A DNA stretch of 64,000 bases from an uncultured Pontibacter sp. (GTDB lineage Bacteria > Bacteroidota > Bacteroidia > Cytophagales > Hymenobacteraceae): positions 434,001-498,000 of the forward strand of contig CANMMP010000003.1 in the NCBI GenBank assembly GCA_947499125.1, given 5' to 3'. Position 1 is the stretch's first letter; every line of letters begins with the position of its first letter. A model generated the notes under the pieces. That model worked only from the letters and a program-made list of their open reading frames with translations, was not told where the DNA came from and ran no database searches. Positions 43,790 through 51,889 of the stretch are shown here, one piece after another. The position numbers and the translations under genes are program-made.

Positions 43790-46201
43790 TTATAGTTTGA
43801 ACTGTAATGTTACATAATAGTTTCGTGCATCAGAAGGTATAATACCAGGCCCCGGGTAACCGGTAGCACGACGCGTAAAGTAACGGTTATCGGTCAGGTT
43901 GTTTACCCCGGATTCTAAGGTAAAGCGCTTGTAAGTATAGCTACCCGAAAGGTCCATTACCCAATACGATGGAATAAGGCCTACTACAGCTGTTGGCTCT
44001 GTGATACTGTTTGGCGCATCGGTATATTGCTCCGAAGTATAAGCAAATTGGTACGATAGTTTAAAGTCTTTGCGCTTGAACGAAAGGCCTGTTTTGGCGA
44101 TAATGGAAGGCGCCAGTTCCACCTCTTTGTTATCTATATCGGTTAAGGTGCTGCTATACTTTGTATTTACTAACGTGACGTTGGAGAAAGCGGAAAGGCT
44201 GGTAGGGTGGTCCGCACCGAAGTATAGCTTTAGCAGGTCAACTTCCATAAAAGTTTCAAGGCCTACGTTGCGCGAATCACCTACATTGGTACGGATGCGG
44301 TTTGTAGTGCCTTCAATGTTCTGGAAATTGATCCTATCCTGGTAAGCAAGATAAAATAAGCTCGCGTCGTAGTTCAGCAAGCCACTTATATTTCCCCGGA
44401 AGCCTATGTCTGCGCTATAGCCACTTTCGTCTTTCAGGTCCTGGTCAACAAACTGGTTGGGGTTTACTACGCGCATATCGTTAAAGTTAATGGCGCGGTA
44501 ATTCTGCGAAAAGTTGGCGTATACTTCTATCTGCTCATTTGGCTTGTAGCTCATACCAAGCCCCATCAGGAAAACATTGCGGGAGTTGCTGCGGTCTTCT
44601 TCTTCAATCTCATCATAAATAATAGTACCTGCCTGGTTGCGTCTTACGTCGCGGTAGCTGCCATCGGCATTGGTATTTATCCACTCGTAACGCAGGCCCG
44701 GGGTTATACTTAGCTTAGGTGTGATGTTAAAGATGTTTTCTGCAAAAAAGGCAAAGTTTCGGCTCAGATAATCGTAGCTGGATGTATTGGGGCCACCGTT
44801 CTCTGAGTAGAAATTAAAATCAGCATTCGCAGCCAGCGAGCCATCACCTTGTTTCTGGTCGGTAAAGCCACGGTAATAGCGGGTGCCCACTAATAAAGTA
44901 GAAAAGGAGTTACCTAAATCGTAGCGGTGAATAAGGCGTGTTTCGTTGCCAATGTTCCGGAATTTATCTTGTAGCAGCGTACGTGGTTGTGTCAGGTCAT
45001 CAGGGCGATTGATCTTACCCATAAAACCAAGAGCATCGCGCTGGGCAAGTAAACCAAAGTTGCGTATGTTCAGTTTGGTACGCTCGCTTATGCGGTAATC
45101 CATTGTCAGGGCAAGCAGGTTCCAGTTTACTTTAAACCAGTTGCGGTCGCGTTTAGATTGCCGTGCATCCTGCTCAAATTCAGCATCAGTAAGACCACCC
45201 GGCTGCTGTGTCAGGTAATCCATAAAAGTATAATCAAAACCGATCTCCAGTTTCTGGGTGGGCTTATAGTGTACCGAGGCAAAAGCAGTGTGGGCATCAA
45301 AACCCGAGTTTTCGCGCCAGCCATCGCCACGCTTATACTGGTAATAGCCATAGTAATGAAACTTGCCTTTGCTGCCACCCACACTGTTAAAAGAGTTGAA
45401 TAAGCCCCACGAGCCAACCGTCTGGCGGGATGTAAGCTCAAAAGGCTTGTCTTCCGGGCCTTCGTTCATTACAAAGTTTATCATGCCGCCAAACTGCGTA
45501 CCGTACTGCAACGATGCCGCGCCGCGCACCACTTCAATTCTGTCCAGGGCCTCGGTTGGGGGTGTGTAATAGCTTTCAGGGTAGCCCAGCGCATCAGCAC
45601 TAATATCGTAGCCGTTCTGGCGGGTGTTAAAGTTTGAGGTGCGGTTTGGGCTCAGGCCGCGGCCCCCTATACCTAACTGCAGACCGGCGCCATCGCTCTC
45701 CCAGATATTAAGGCCAGCTACTTTGGCAAAAACCTGGCGGCTGTTATTTGTGGCTTTGTTAGCAGTGATATCGCTAAGTATAACTACTTCGCTCTTTTTA
45801 GCTTCGTAAATGGCGGTGCCTTCCACCGAATTTAATCTGGTGATACCAAAGGTGGCTTCGCGCTGATTTTTAACATTTACTTCGCGCAACTGCCCTTCCA
45901 TCGGTTTTAGCTCAAAGTTTACTGTAGCATTGCCGTTAGTTATAGTTACCTGCTGCGTGGCGCTGCCCCAACCTATACTATAGGCTGTTAGCATGTAGGT
46001 GCCGGGAGCCAGGTTGGTAAGTATAAAAGTGCCTTTCGCATCGGCTTTCGTTAAGCTGCCATTGTTGGTCAGCAGCACTTCGGCCTCCGGAACCGGCTGT
46101 TGCGTGCCGGCAGCCGTTATTTTGCCTGAAATAGTAAATGTTTGTGCCCATGCAAGTTGCAAGGTGCAAAGTATGGCAAGTAAAGTAAGCGTGTAGCGCA
46201 T
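43790..46201 (-). CDS. TonB-dependent outer-membrane receptor (FecA-like)
   Basis: 803 residues. Signal peptide to about 20; then a CarboxypepD-regulatory-like domain (about 23-110, GKITAAGTQQPVPEAEVLLTN), a plug with RQVFAKVAGLNIWESDGAGLQLGIGGRGLSPNR (about 157-189) and LDRIEVVRGAASLQYGTQFGGMINF (about 224-248), and a beta-barrel to the terminal YVTLQFKL. The plug and barrel are most like receptors for ferric-dicitrate and other iron chelates, which agrees with the imelysin and DUF4856 neighbours. The start codon is 2 bp from the HTTM stop, so the pair is co-translated. Confidence 0.88.
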   Translation of the reverse strand: MRYTLTLLAILCTLQLAWAQTFTISGKITAAGTQQPVPEAEVLLTNNGSLTKADAKGTFILTNLAPGTYMLTAYSIGWGSATQQVTITNGNATVNFELKPMEGQLREVNVKNQREATFGITRLNSVEGTAIYEAKKSEVVILSDITANKATNNSRQVFAKVAGLNIWESDGAGLQLGIGGRGLSPNRTSNFNTRQNGYDISADALGYPESYYTPPTEALDRIEVVRGAASLQYGTQFGGMINFVMNEGPEDKPFELTSRQTVGSWGLFNSFNSVGGSKGKFHYYGYYQYKRGDGWRENSGFDAHTAFASVHYKPTQKLEIGFDYTFMDYLTQQPGGLTDAEFEQDARQSKRDRNWFKVNWNLLALTMDYRISERTKLNIRNFGLLAQRDALGFMGKINRPDDLTQPRTLLQDKFRNIGNETRLIHRYDLGNSFSTLLVGTRYYRGFTDQKQGDGSLAANADFNFYSENGGPNTSSYDYLSRNFAFFAENIFNITPKLSITPGLRYEWINTNADGSYRDVRRNQAGTIIYDEIEEEDRSNSRNVFLMGLGMSYKPNEQIEVYANFSQNYRAINFNDMRVVNPNQFVDQDLKDESGYSADIGFRGNISGLLNYDASLFYLAYQDRINFQNIEGTTNRIRTNVGDSRNVGLETFMEVDLLKLYFGADHPTSLSAFSNVTLVNTKYSSTLTDIDNKEVELAPSIIAKTGLSFKRKDFKLSYQFAYTSEQYTDAPNSITEPTAVVGLIPSYWVMDLSGSYTYKRFTLESGVNNLTDNRYFTRRATGYPGPGIIPSDARNYYVTLQFKL

Positions 46202-46203
46202 CG

Positions 46204-47580
46204 TTATTTTGTATGACCAATTGCCTGTCGCGGCTGGTCAGTAACTTCAAAAGGTAATATCCAGGATTTAGGTAAAAAGCTGTCTTCTTCGGCGGCCAGG
46301 TTTATAGTTGGATCAATGAAAAGCTGGCTGCCACGTCCATTTAAGGTAACATACACTTCGGCACGAACTTCGGGTGCAGGTATACCTTTCTGTTTATAGT
46401 CATCGCGGATAATGTGTGCGAACTGAATCAGCATATCGGGTTGTGTGGCTACCATTTTCTCCTGGTTAGGTGTCAGGTAGTCGCGGTTATAAATTTCAGA
46501 TTCTTTGCCGGTCCGTGGATCTTTCACATAAAAAAATGCGGTTCCTGCTTTCTCCATCAACATTACCCGCCACGAAAAACGGTAGCCTTGCTCTGTCCAG
46601 AATAAGTTGCCCGGGTACAGCATAAAACGCCAGGGCACCACTACCTGCAACAAAAAGTAAAACGCCAGCAAAGGTAACACAATGCCCTGTGAATTTATAG
46701 TTGCAAAGGTACGGCGTTGCGGTAATTCTACCTTTGCTATAGTTCGTAGCAGGCCCAGTATGCGCTCATGGAAAGCTGGTGAGAAAAAGATCAGCGTGCT
46801 CACGATCATAATGTAAGGGAACATGCCGATCGGGAACAATACGGCTGTAAGCACATGAAAAACGATGACCGTTGCGTAAGCCAATAACCTACTTTTGCGC
46901 CAGCTCAGGAAGAACGGAATAGTCAGGTCGTAAAAAGCACCGAACCAGCAGAATACATACGCCACCCATACTTTATCGAGCAGCGGCCCGATGATTGGCA
47001 GGTACGTATGCGCCGGTAACCAGTAACGCAAAGGCATGGCCTCTAAAAGCCAGTCGGGGTTAAGTTTGGCTACACCGGCATAAAAGTATACCAGCCCCAG
47101 TTGCAACTGAAATATAAGTATAGCCCAGCGCGGTACATGGCTTGCCCATAAGTGCGGTTTGCGCAGTGCATCCAGCGAGAAATGCCGGTGCGCAGGTACC
47201 AGTATCATCAGGAAAGCCACTATACTTACAAAATAATAGTGGTTCAGGTAGTTGGTCTTATCAATAAGCTCCACATAGGTAAAGCTCAGGAAAAACAGCA
47301 CCGCAGCCCAACGGTAAAATAGCCCCAGCATAATGCCAAGTGCCGAAAGCGCCATCAAGCCAAACAAAGTATACATCCCGGTTTCGCCTAAGGGTTTTAT
47401 CCACTCAAAGCCATAGAACGGGAAGTATACTTTGGGCATTACATACAGCTCCGTTACCCAGCCCTTCAGTACAAAGCGCGTTATGCTGGCCAGCATCATT
47501 CCGCCAAAAATAGTGCGGAACACTGCCAGCGGCGCAGCAGAAACAGGAGCAGTAAGGTAAGGCCGGAGCTTTTGCAACAT
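46204..47580 (-). CDS. HTTM-domain membrane protein (vitamin K-dependent gamma-carboxylase-like)
   Basis: 458 residues with about eight membrane spans, then a soluble C-terminal part (about 370-458). The segment ELIDKTNYLNHYYFVSIVAFLMILVPAHRHFSLDA (about 104-138) with a Lys and following Asn-Tyr is the HTTM signature, shared with the membrane part of gamma-glutamyl carboxylases. Activity toward Glu residues has not been shown for such bacterial proteins. In Bacteroidota these genes commonly lie next to an imelysin and a TonB-dependent receptor, as here (14 bp from imelysin, 2 bp from the receptor). Confidence 0.85.
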   Translation of the reverse strand: MLQKLRPYLTAPVSAAPLAVFRTIFGGMMLASITRFVLKGWVTELYVMPKVYFPFYGFEWIKPLGETGMYTLFGLMALSALGIMLGLFYRWAAVLFFLSFTYVELIDKTNYLNHYYFVSIVAFLMILVPAHRHFSLDALRKPHLWASHVPRWAILIFQLQLGLVYFYAGVAKLNPDWLLEAMPLRYWLPAHTYLPIIGPLLDKVWVAYVFCWFGAFYDLTIPFFLSWRKSRLLAYATVIVFHVLTAVLFPIGMFPYIMIVSTLIFFSPAFHERILGLLRTIAKVELPQRRTFATINSQGIVLPLLAFYFLLQVVVPWRFMLYPGNLFWTEQGYRFSWRVMLMEKAGTAFFYVKDPRTGKESEIYNRDYLTPNQEKMVATQPDMLIQFAHIIRDDYKQKGIPAPEVRAEVYVTLNGRGSQLFIDPTINLAAEEDSFLPKSWILPFEVTDQPRQAIGHTK

Positions 47581-47594
47581 GGCTATAGGTTAAT

Positions 47595-48710
47595 TTAGTC
47601 GCCGTCGTTATCGGTATAGGTTATCGTTACACCCAGTGCCGAAGGCATGTCGGTTTTGGTAAGCACGATCAGTTTCTGCAGCTCGTCATACACCTTATTT
47701 ACAGCTTCCTGGTTTGTAACTACAGCTTCAGATAGTGGACCTGTAACTGCTTCTGTGGCAGCTATGGCCAGGTTAAACTGCTGCTCAATGGCATCAGCTA
47801 AAAGCATATTTCCTTTTTTTGCTCCTACATGGTTCAGGTAATCATCCAGGCCAGGGCCGTTGGTGCCATCTTCTCCCACACCCAGGAAAATAGCTTTCTG
47901 TGCCTGCAGGTTCTCTAATAAAAGCTCCAGAGAGATCTGGCTATAGTAAGCTTCCACTTGCTCCGGCATAGGCTCGCCTGCTGATGATTTACCAACTGCA
48001 AAGCCTACCTTGGCTCGTTTTGTAAGGTCTATATCGGAGTTAAGGGCATTAACCAAATTACCTGTGGCGCTACCTACTGCCGTACCCATAGACTGTTTAA
48101 AGGTGTTGCTATAGTTTTGTGTGGTCCAGGCGTTGTGTGTTGTTTCAGCTAATTCCTGTATAAGAACAGCTACATCCTGCAGGTATGCTTTGCGGTTGGT
48201 GGCAGTGGCTGCGGTGGTATACTGGTCTACAACTGCTGTTTCAGTGGCCTGGCTATAAAGCAGGTAATCAATGGCCGGGAAACCTTTGGCAGCTAAGTTG
48301 GCAGCCGCCTGCAGGTCGTATGTGCCAGCTGTAATGTTATTCTCTATCTGGTTTGTGTTAGTAGGGTAGATGTTAACATTTGATAGCAGCATCTGGTCGT
48401 AGGCTGGGCCAAATTCGTAGGCGCTTACCTGCTGCCAGGCAAGGTATGCTTCTTTATACTTCTGGCGGGCAGTAGCTAACGTGGCGGTGGTAGGGGTTGT
48501 CGTGAACTCCGCTATGGCCGTCTGCATTGCTGCGGTTGCGTCGCTAAAGTTGCTGTAGGCAGGTATGATCAGGTTATCGGCATAGTTTGTAAGCATTGCC
48601 TCGCGATCGAAGTCAGATCCATTGTTGTTATCCCCGTCATCGGAACTACAACCTGCTAAGGTAGCCAGACAGGCCAAAGCAGCTAAAACATAAATTCGTG
48701 CCTTTTTCAT
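47595..48710 (-). CDS. Imelysin-family lipoprotein
   Basis: 371 residues. Lipobox LAGC (Cys21) followed by SSDDGDNNNGSD, an acidic stretch like the surface-export signal of Bacteroidota lipoproteins. The rest is a helical imelysin/EfeM-like domain: YKEAYLAWQQVSAYEFGPA (about 86-104), AAKGFPAIDYLLYSQ (about 140-154). The usual GxHxxE metal motif is GFPAID here, so the His and Glu are replaced; other residues must bind metal if any is bound. Role inferred: iron capture at the surface with the TonB receptor. It lies 87 bp behind the DUF4856 gene. Confidence 0.84.
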   Translation of the reverse strand: MKKARIYVLAALACLATLAGCSSDDGDNNNGSDFDREAMLTNYADNLIIPAYSNFSDATAAMQTAIAEFTTTPTTATLATARQKYKEAYLAWQQVSAYEFGPAYDQMLLSNVNIYPTNTNQIENNITAGTYDLQAAANLAAKGFPAIDYLLYSQATETAVVDQYTTAATATNRKAYLQDVAVLIQELAETTHNAWTTQNYSNTFKQSMGTAVGSATGNLVNALNSDIDLTKRAKVGFAVGKSSAGEPMPEQVEAYYSQISLELLLENLQAQKAIFLGVGEDGTNGPGLDDYLNHVGAKKGNMLLADAIEQQFNLAIAATEAVTGPLSEAVVTNQEAVNKVYDELQKLIVLTKTDMPSALGVTITYTDNDGD

Positions 48711-48730
48711 GTTATACTTTTAAGGTAAAA

Positions 48731-48767
48731 GCAGCAGCTATAGCACGTTATGTACTATAGCTGCTGC
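48731..48767 (-). terminator. 13-bp perfect stem-loop between DUF4856 and imelysin genes
   Basis: GCAGCAGCTATAG (48731-48743) and CTATAGCTGCTGC (48755-48767), with an 11-nt loop. On the minus-strand transcript it is followed by only four T residues before the imelysin start 20 bp away, so it may act as a partial terminator or as a structure that protects or cuts the mRNA. Confidence 0.7.
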
Positions 48768-48797
48768 AAAATTCAGTAAACTATATGTTAACAAATA

Positions 48798-49895
48798 CTA
48801 TAGTTGTGCTTCTATTCCATCCATCTCGTAAGCAGTGCTCAGAATATCGATAGCGGCAGCTATATCAGTACCGGTGGTGTTCCAAAGGTTAGTGCCTATC
48901 TTCGCCATAACCTCATCGTATTGCGCGTTGGTCAGTTTTCTGTCTGTTTTATACTTCAGGCCCATTACAAAACCGATCGCTTCCGACAGGTAGTGGCTCT
49001 TCTTTGCCTGGTCAGCAATATTTGCTTTTGCAGCATTCAGTTCGTGTATGGCTGAGGCAGCAACAAGGCGCTCCCATTCCGTACGTATAGTGGCCACAGC
49101 AGCATCTTTAGCTACCATGTCTTTAGCCGAAATAGCGGCACGGCCTTTAATAAAGGCATCCATTATAGTTTTGTTGCTGTTAAGCACCGGGTTAACCTTA
49201 TTGCTGTAGCTTGCCCAGTATTTCAGGTTGGTTGTGTTAGCCGGGAAATCGGCAGGTGCGCCAAAATAACCGAAAGCCTCGTCCCAGTGGTGTTCCATGG
49301 TGGTGCCTTTACCCGGTGTAACGGTAGTGTTATCCACAGCAGGGCCGATCTTTGCATCTGACAGGTAACCTTCCACAGCCTGGTTGTAGAACACAGCGCC
49401 CATTAATCCTTTTGCTATAACCTGGGTATATTCAATCCCACTGGCATCCAACAGGTAGGTTTTGTTGTCTGTGGTAGTAAGCAAACCGGCAGTACCGTTA
49501 GTAGCTGCTGCACCAGCCGACTGGCTTGCAGTGGCAACGGCATCAAAGTAGTTCTCGAATACAGGCTGAGCTGTAATTATAGTTTTATCTTTTAGTTGCT
49601 TGCCCGATGTGTTCAGGCTGGCGTCTGCAAAAGGAGCATTTGCGTTGGCATACATGTCTTTCAGCACCTGTGCGTCCAGTATTTCGCCGTTATTGCCGGT
49701 TTTAAGGTAGGCTTCCATTTCGCCTAACATTCCCATACGGGCTGTCTGGCCAGAGTAATCTACGTTCTCAAAAGTATAAGCAGCAGGTACGTTATATGAT
49801 GGCTGGTCATCACCGTCTTCGGAGCAGGATGTAAATATTACGGATGTAGCTATCGCGGCGATAGCAAAAGGCTTATATTTAAAGAAGTTTAGCAT
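48798..49895 (-). CDS. DUF4856 lipoprotein
   Basis: 365 residues. Lipobox FTSC (Cys24), then SEDGDDQPS, an acidic surface-lipoprotein signal. The mature part starts TFENVDYSGQTARMGMLGEMEAYLKTG and contains the DUF4856 motif GKGTTMEHHWDEAFGYFG (about 193-210), a His-rich segment that could bind metal, plus later KAKNIADQ-like and SHYLSEAIGFVMGLKY stretches. DUF4856 proteins are helical, related to the imelysin group, and usually lie next to imelysin genes. It is the first gene of the minus-strand cluster and has two palindromic operators upstream. Confidence 0.85.
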   Translation of the reverse strand: MLNFFKYKPFAIAAIATSVIFTSCSEDGDDQPSYNVPAAYTFENVDYSGQTARMGMLGEMEAYLKTGNNGEILDAQVLKDMYANANAPFADASLNTSGKQLKDKTIITAQPVFENYFDAVATASQSAGAAATNGTAGLLTTTDNKTYLLDASGIEYTQVIAKGLMGAVFYNQAVEGYLSDAKIGPAVDNTTVTPGKGTTMEHHWDEAFGYFGAPADFPANTTNLKYWASYSNKVNPVLNSNKTIMDAFIKGRAAISAKDMVAKDAAVATIRTEWERLVAASAIHELNAAKANIADQAKKSHYLSEAIGFVMGLKYKTDRKLTNAQYDEVMAKIGTNLWNTTGTDIAAAIDILSTAYEMDGIEAQL

Positions 49896-49911
49896 GTAGG
49901 TGTAAGTGTTT

Positions 49912-49934
49912 TTATTTAGACTTATTTTAAATAG
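49912..49934 (-). promoter_or_regulatory. Putative operator 1 (TTATTTA-N9-TAAATAG)
   Basis: A 23-bp imperfect palindrome with 7-bp arms TTATTTA and TAAATAG (one mismatch), 17 bp upstream of the DUF4856 start codon. It differs from operator 2 at only three positions. Size, AT content and position suit a Fur- or DtxR-type metal repressor. Confidence 0.65.
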
Positions 49935-49972
49935 TACGCAAAACTAAAAAGCATCTATATAGGAGGCAAGAT

Positions 49973-49995
49973 TTATTTAGATTAATTTTAAATAA
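49973..49995 (-). promoter_or_regulatory. Putative operator 2 (TTATTTA-N9-TAAATAA)
   Basis: A 23-bp palindrome with perfect 7-bp arms, 78 bp upstream of the DUF4856 start codon and 61 bp from operator 1 centre to centre. Such a pair suggests cooperative binding of one repressor around the cluster promoter. The same sequence is on the upstream side of the divergent gene at 50158, but 163 bp away from it. Confidence 0.65.
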
Positions 49996-50157
49996 CTTAG
50001 TGGTGCAACTATAACATCGGGTAGATGCAAAGAGAGATATGCAACCCTGTTAAATTTGTATTTGTATAGAGTAAGAGGCTTTTACATGCAGGGCATAGCA
50101 GAATTATACTTCGGCCCGGTGTTTGAGTTGGATAGTGCATATAAGTAATCTATAACT

Positions 50158-51819
50158 ATGAGCGAAAAGGAGAACGGCGACGAAAAGAGATTTATCCGGA
50201 ACTCGCCTACACAAATAAAGCTGCCGCTATTTATTGCCCTTGCGTTGGCAGCAGGCGTACTACTGGGGGCTAATATGTTCTCGCCATCTTCTACTAACCC
50301 ACAGGATACAGCCAAAAGCTACCTCAAATTCAGGGATGTACTGAGCTACATAGACCGCGATTATGTGGACACCGTGAACATAGGTGAGTTGACAGACCAC
50401 GCGATCACTGAAATGCTTGAAAAGCTTGACCCGCATACTTCTTATATTCCGGCCGATGAGCTGGCTATGGCACGCTCGTACCTCGAAGGCGATTTTGAAG
50501 GCATCGGTATCGAATTCAATATTTTTAAGGACACCATTTACGTCATAACACCGATCAGTGGAGGCCCGTCGGAGGCGGCAGGTATACTGGCAGGCGATAA
50601 AATTATACAGGTGGAAGGCGAAACCGTGGCCGGAACCGGCATTACCAACGAGGGTGTGTTCAAGCGCCTGCGTGGCAAAAAAGACTCTAAAGTAGAGCTG
50701 AAGATCATGCGCCACGGCAACTCTAAACTGGTGCCTTTTACCATTACCCGCGATAAGATACCAACCGTGTCGGTGGATGTGAGCTATATGGTAAACGACA
50801 AGACCGGTTATATAAAAGTAAGCCGTTTTTCAGCCCATACCTTCGAGGAATTTAAAAAAGCGCTTACCAATCTCCGTAAAAAAGGAATGAACCAGCTTAT
50901 ACTTGACCTGCGCGGCAACCCGGGCGGCTACATGGACCATGCCACGCGTATGGCCGACGAGTTCTTAGCTGGAAATAAACTACTGGTTTACACCGATGGC
51001 AAAGGCACCCGTTACGATTCTAAAAGCTTTGCCCGCACCAAAGGCGATTTCGAGAATGGTGCCCTTATTATACTTTTGGACGAAGGCAGTGCTTCGGCTT
51101 CTGAAATTGTGGCCGGCGCGATACAGGACAACGACCGCGGGCTTATAGTTGGCCGCCGCTCGTTTGGTAAAGGCCTGGTGCAAATGCCGATTCCGTTAAA
51201 CGATGGATCTGAACTGCGCTTAACTATATCAAGATACTATACACCAAGCGGCCGCTCTATCCAGAAATCATATCAGAATGGCACTGAAGAGTATGCGAAA
51301 GATATGCTGAACCGATTGGAAAGCGGCGAGTATTTTCACCCGGACAGTAGCTTGTTTGTTGATTCACTAAAGTATAAAACCTCAAGAGGGCGTGTTGTGT
51401 ATGGCGGTGGCGGTATTATGCCCGATGTTTTCGTACCGCAGGACACCACCGAATTCTCAGAGTACCTGAGCCAGTTGTATAACAAGAATGTGCTCCGCGA
51501 ATATGCCCTCAGCTACTATAAAGACAACCAGAAGAAACTCGAGAAGATGAGCTTTGCTCAGTTTAACAAATCGTTTGTGGTAAGCGATAAGATGCTGCAG
51601 GATATGGTGAAGCTGGCTAACTCGAATGAGGTAACGTACGATGCAAAGCAGTTCGACCGTTCCAAAAACCTGATCAGGAATAACCTGAAAGCTTTTATAG
51701 CCCGCAGTGTGTACGGCAACGCTGGCTTTTACCCGGTGCTGCACGAGTCTGATGATGAGTTCCAGGCAGCGCTGAAGCAATTTGGCCGCGCCCAGAAGCT
51801 GGCGAAAGGCGGTGTGTAA
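50158..51819 (+). CDS. S41-family C-terminal processing peptidase
   Basis: 553 residues. An N-terminal membrane anchor (about 21-41, KLPLFIALALAAGVLLGAN) places the rest in the periplasm. A PDZ domain (about 108-200) with the GIGIEF and GGPSEAAGILAGDKI loops precedes the protease core: LILDLRGNPGGY, the serine in GSASASEIVAGAI (311-323) and the lysine K338 in SFGKGLVQ. The last 130 residues are a charged helical extension of the type seen in CtpA/Prc-like Bacteroidota enzymes. It trims proteins at their C-termini for envelope turnover. It begins a plus-strand run. Confidence 0.92.
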   Translation: MSEKENGDEKRFIRNSPTQIKLPLFIALALAAGVLLGANMFSPSSTNPQDTAKSYLKFRDVLSYIDRDYVDTVNIGELTDHAITEMLEKLDPHTSYIPADELAMARSYLEGDFEGIGIEFNIFKDTIYVITPISGGPSEAAGILAGDKIIQVEGETVAGTGITNEGVFKRLRGKKDSKVELKIMRHGNSKLVPFTITRDKIPTVSVDVSYMVNDKTGYIKVSRFSAHTFEEFKKALTNLRKKGMNQLILDLRGNPGGYMDHATRMADEFLAGNKLLVYTDGKGTRYDSKSFARTKGDFENGALIILLDEGSASASEIVAGAIQDNDRGLIVGRRSFGKGLVQMPIPLNDGSELRLTISRYYTPSGRSIQKSYQNGTEEYAKDMLNRLESGEYFHPDSSLFVDSLKYKTSRGRVVYGGGGIMPDVFVPQDTTEFSEYLSQLYNKNVLREYALSYYKDNQKKLEKMSFAQFNKSFVVSDKMLQDMVKLANSNEVTYDAKQFDRSKNLIRNNLKAFIARSVYGNAGFYPVLHESDDEFQAALKQFGRAQKLAKGGV

Positions 51820-51832
51820 ACGCACTTGCCAG

Positions 51833-51840
51833 TATATTTG
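51833..51840 (+). promoter_or_regulatory. Probable -7 element before hmgA (TATATTTG)
   Basis: TATATTTG fits TAnnTTTG, 49 bp before the hmgA start codon. A clear -33 TTTG is lacking, so it is only a candidate. Confidence 0.45.
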
Positions 51841-51889
51841 TACATTTGTAAAGCTTACACCAGTTTTAACTATAAACTAGCTACTATAC

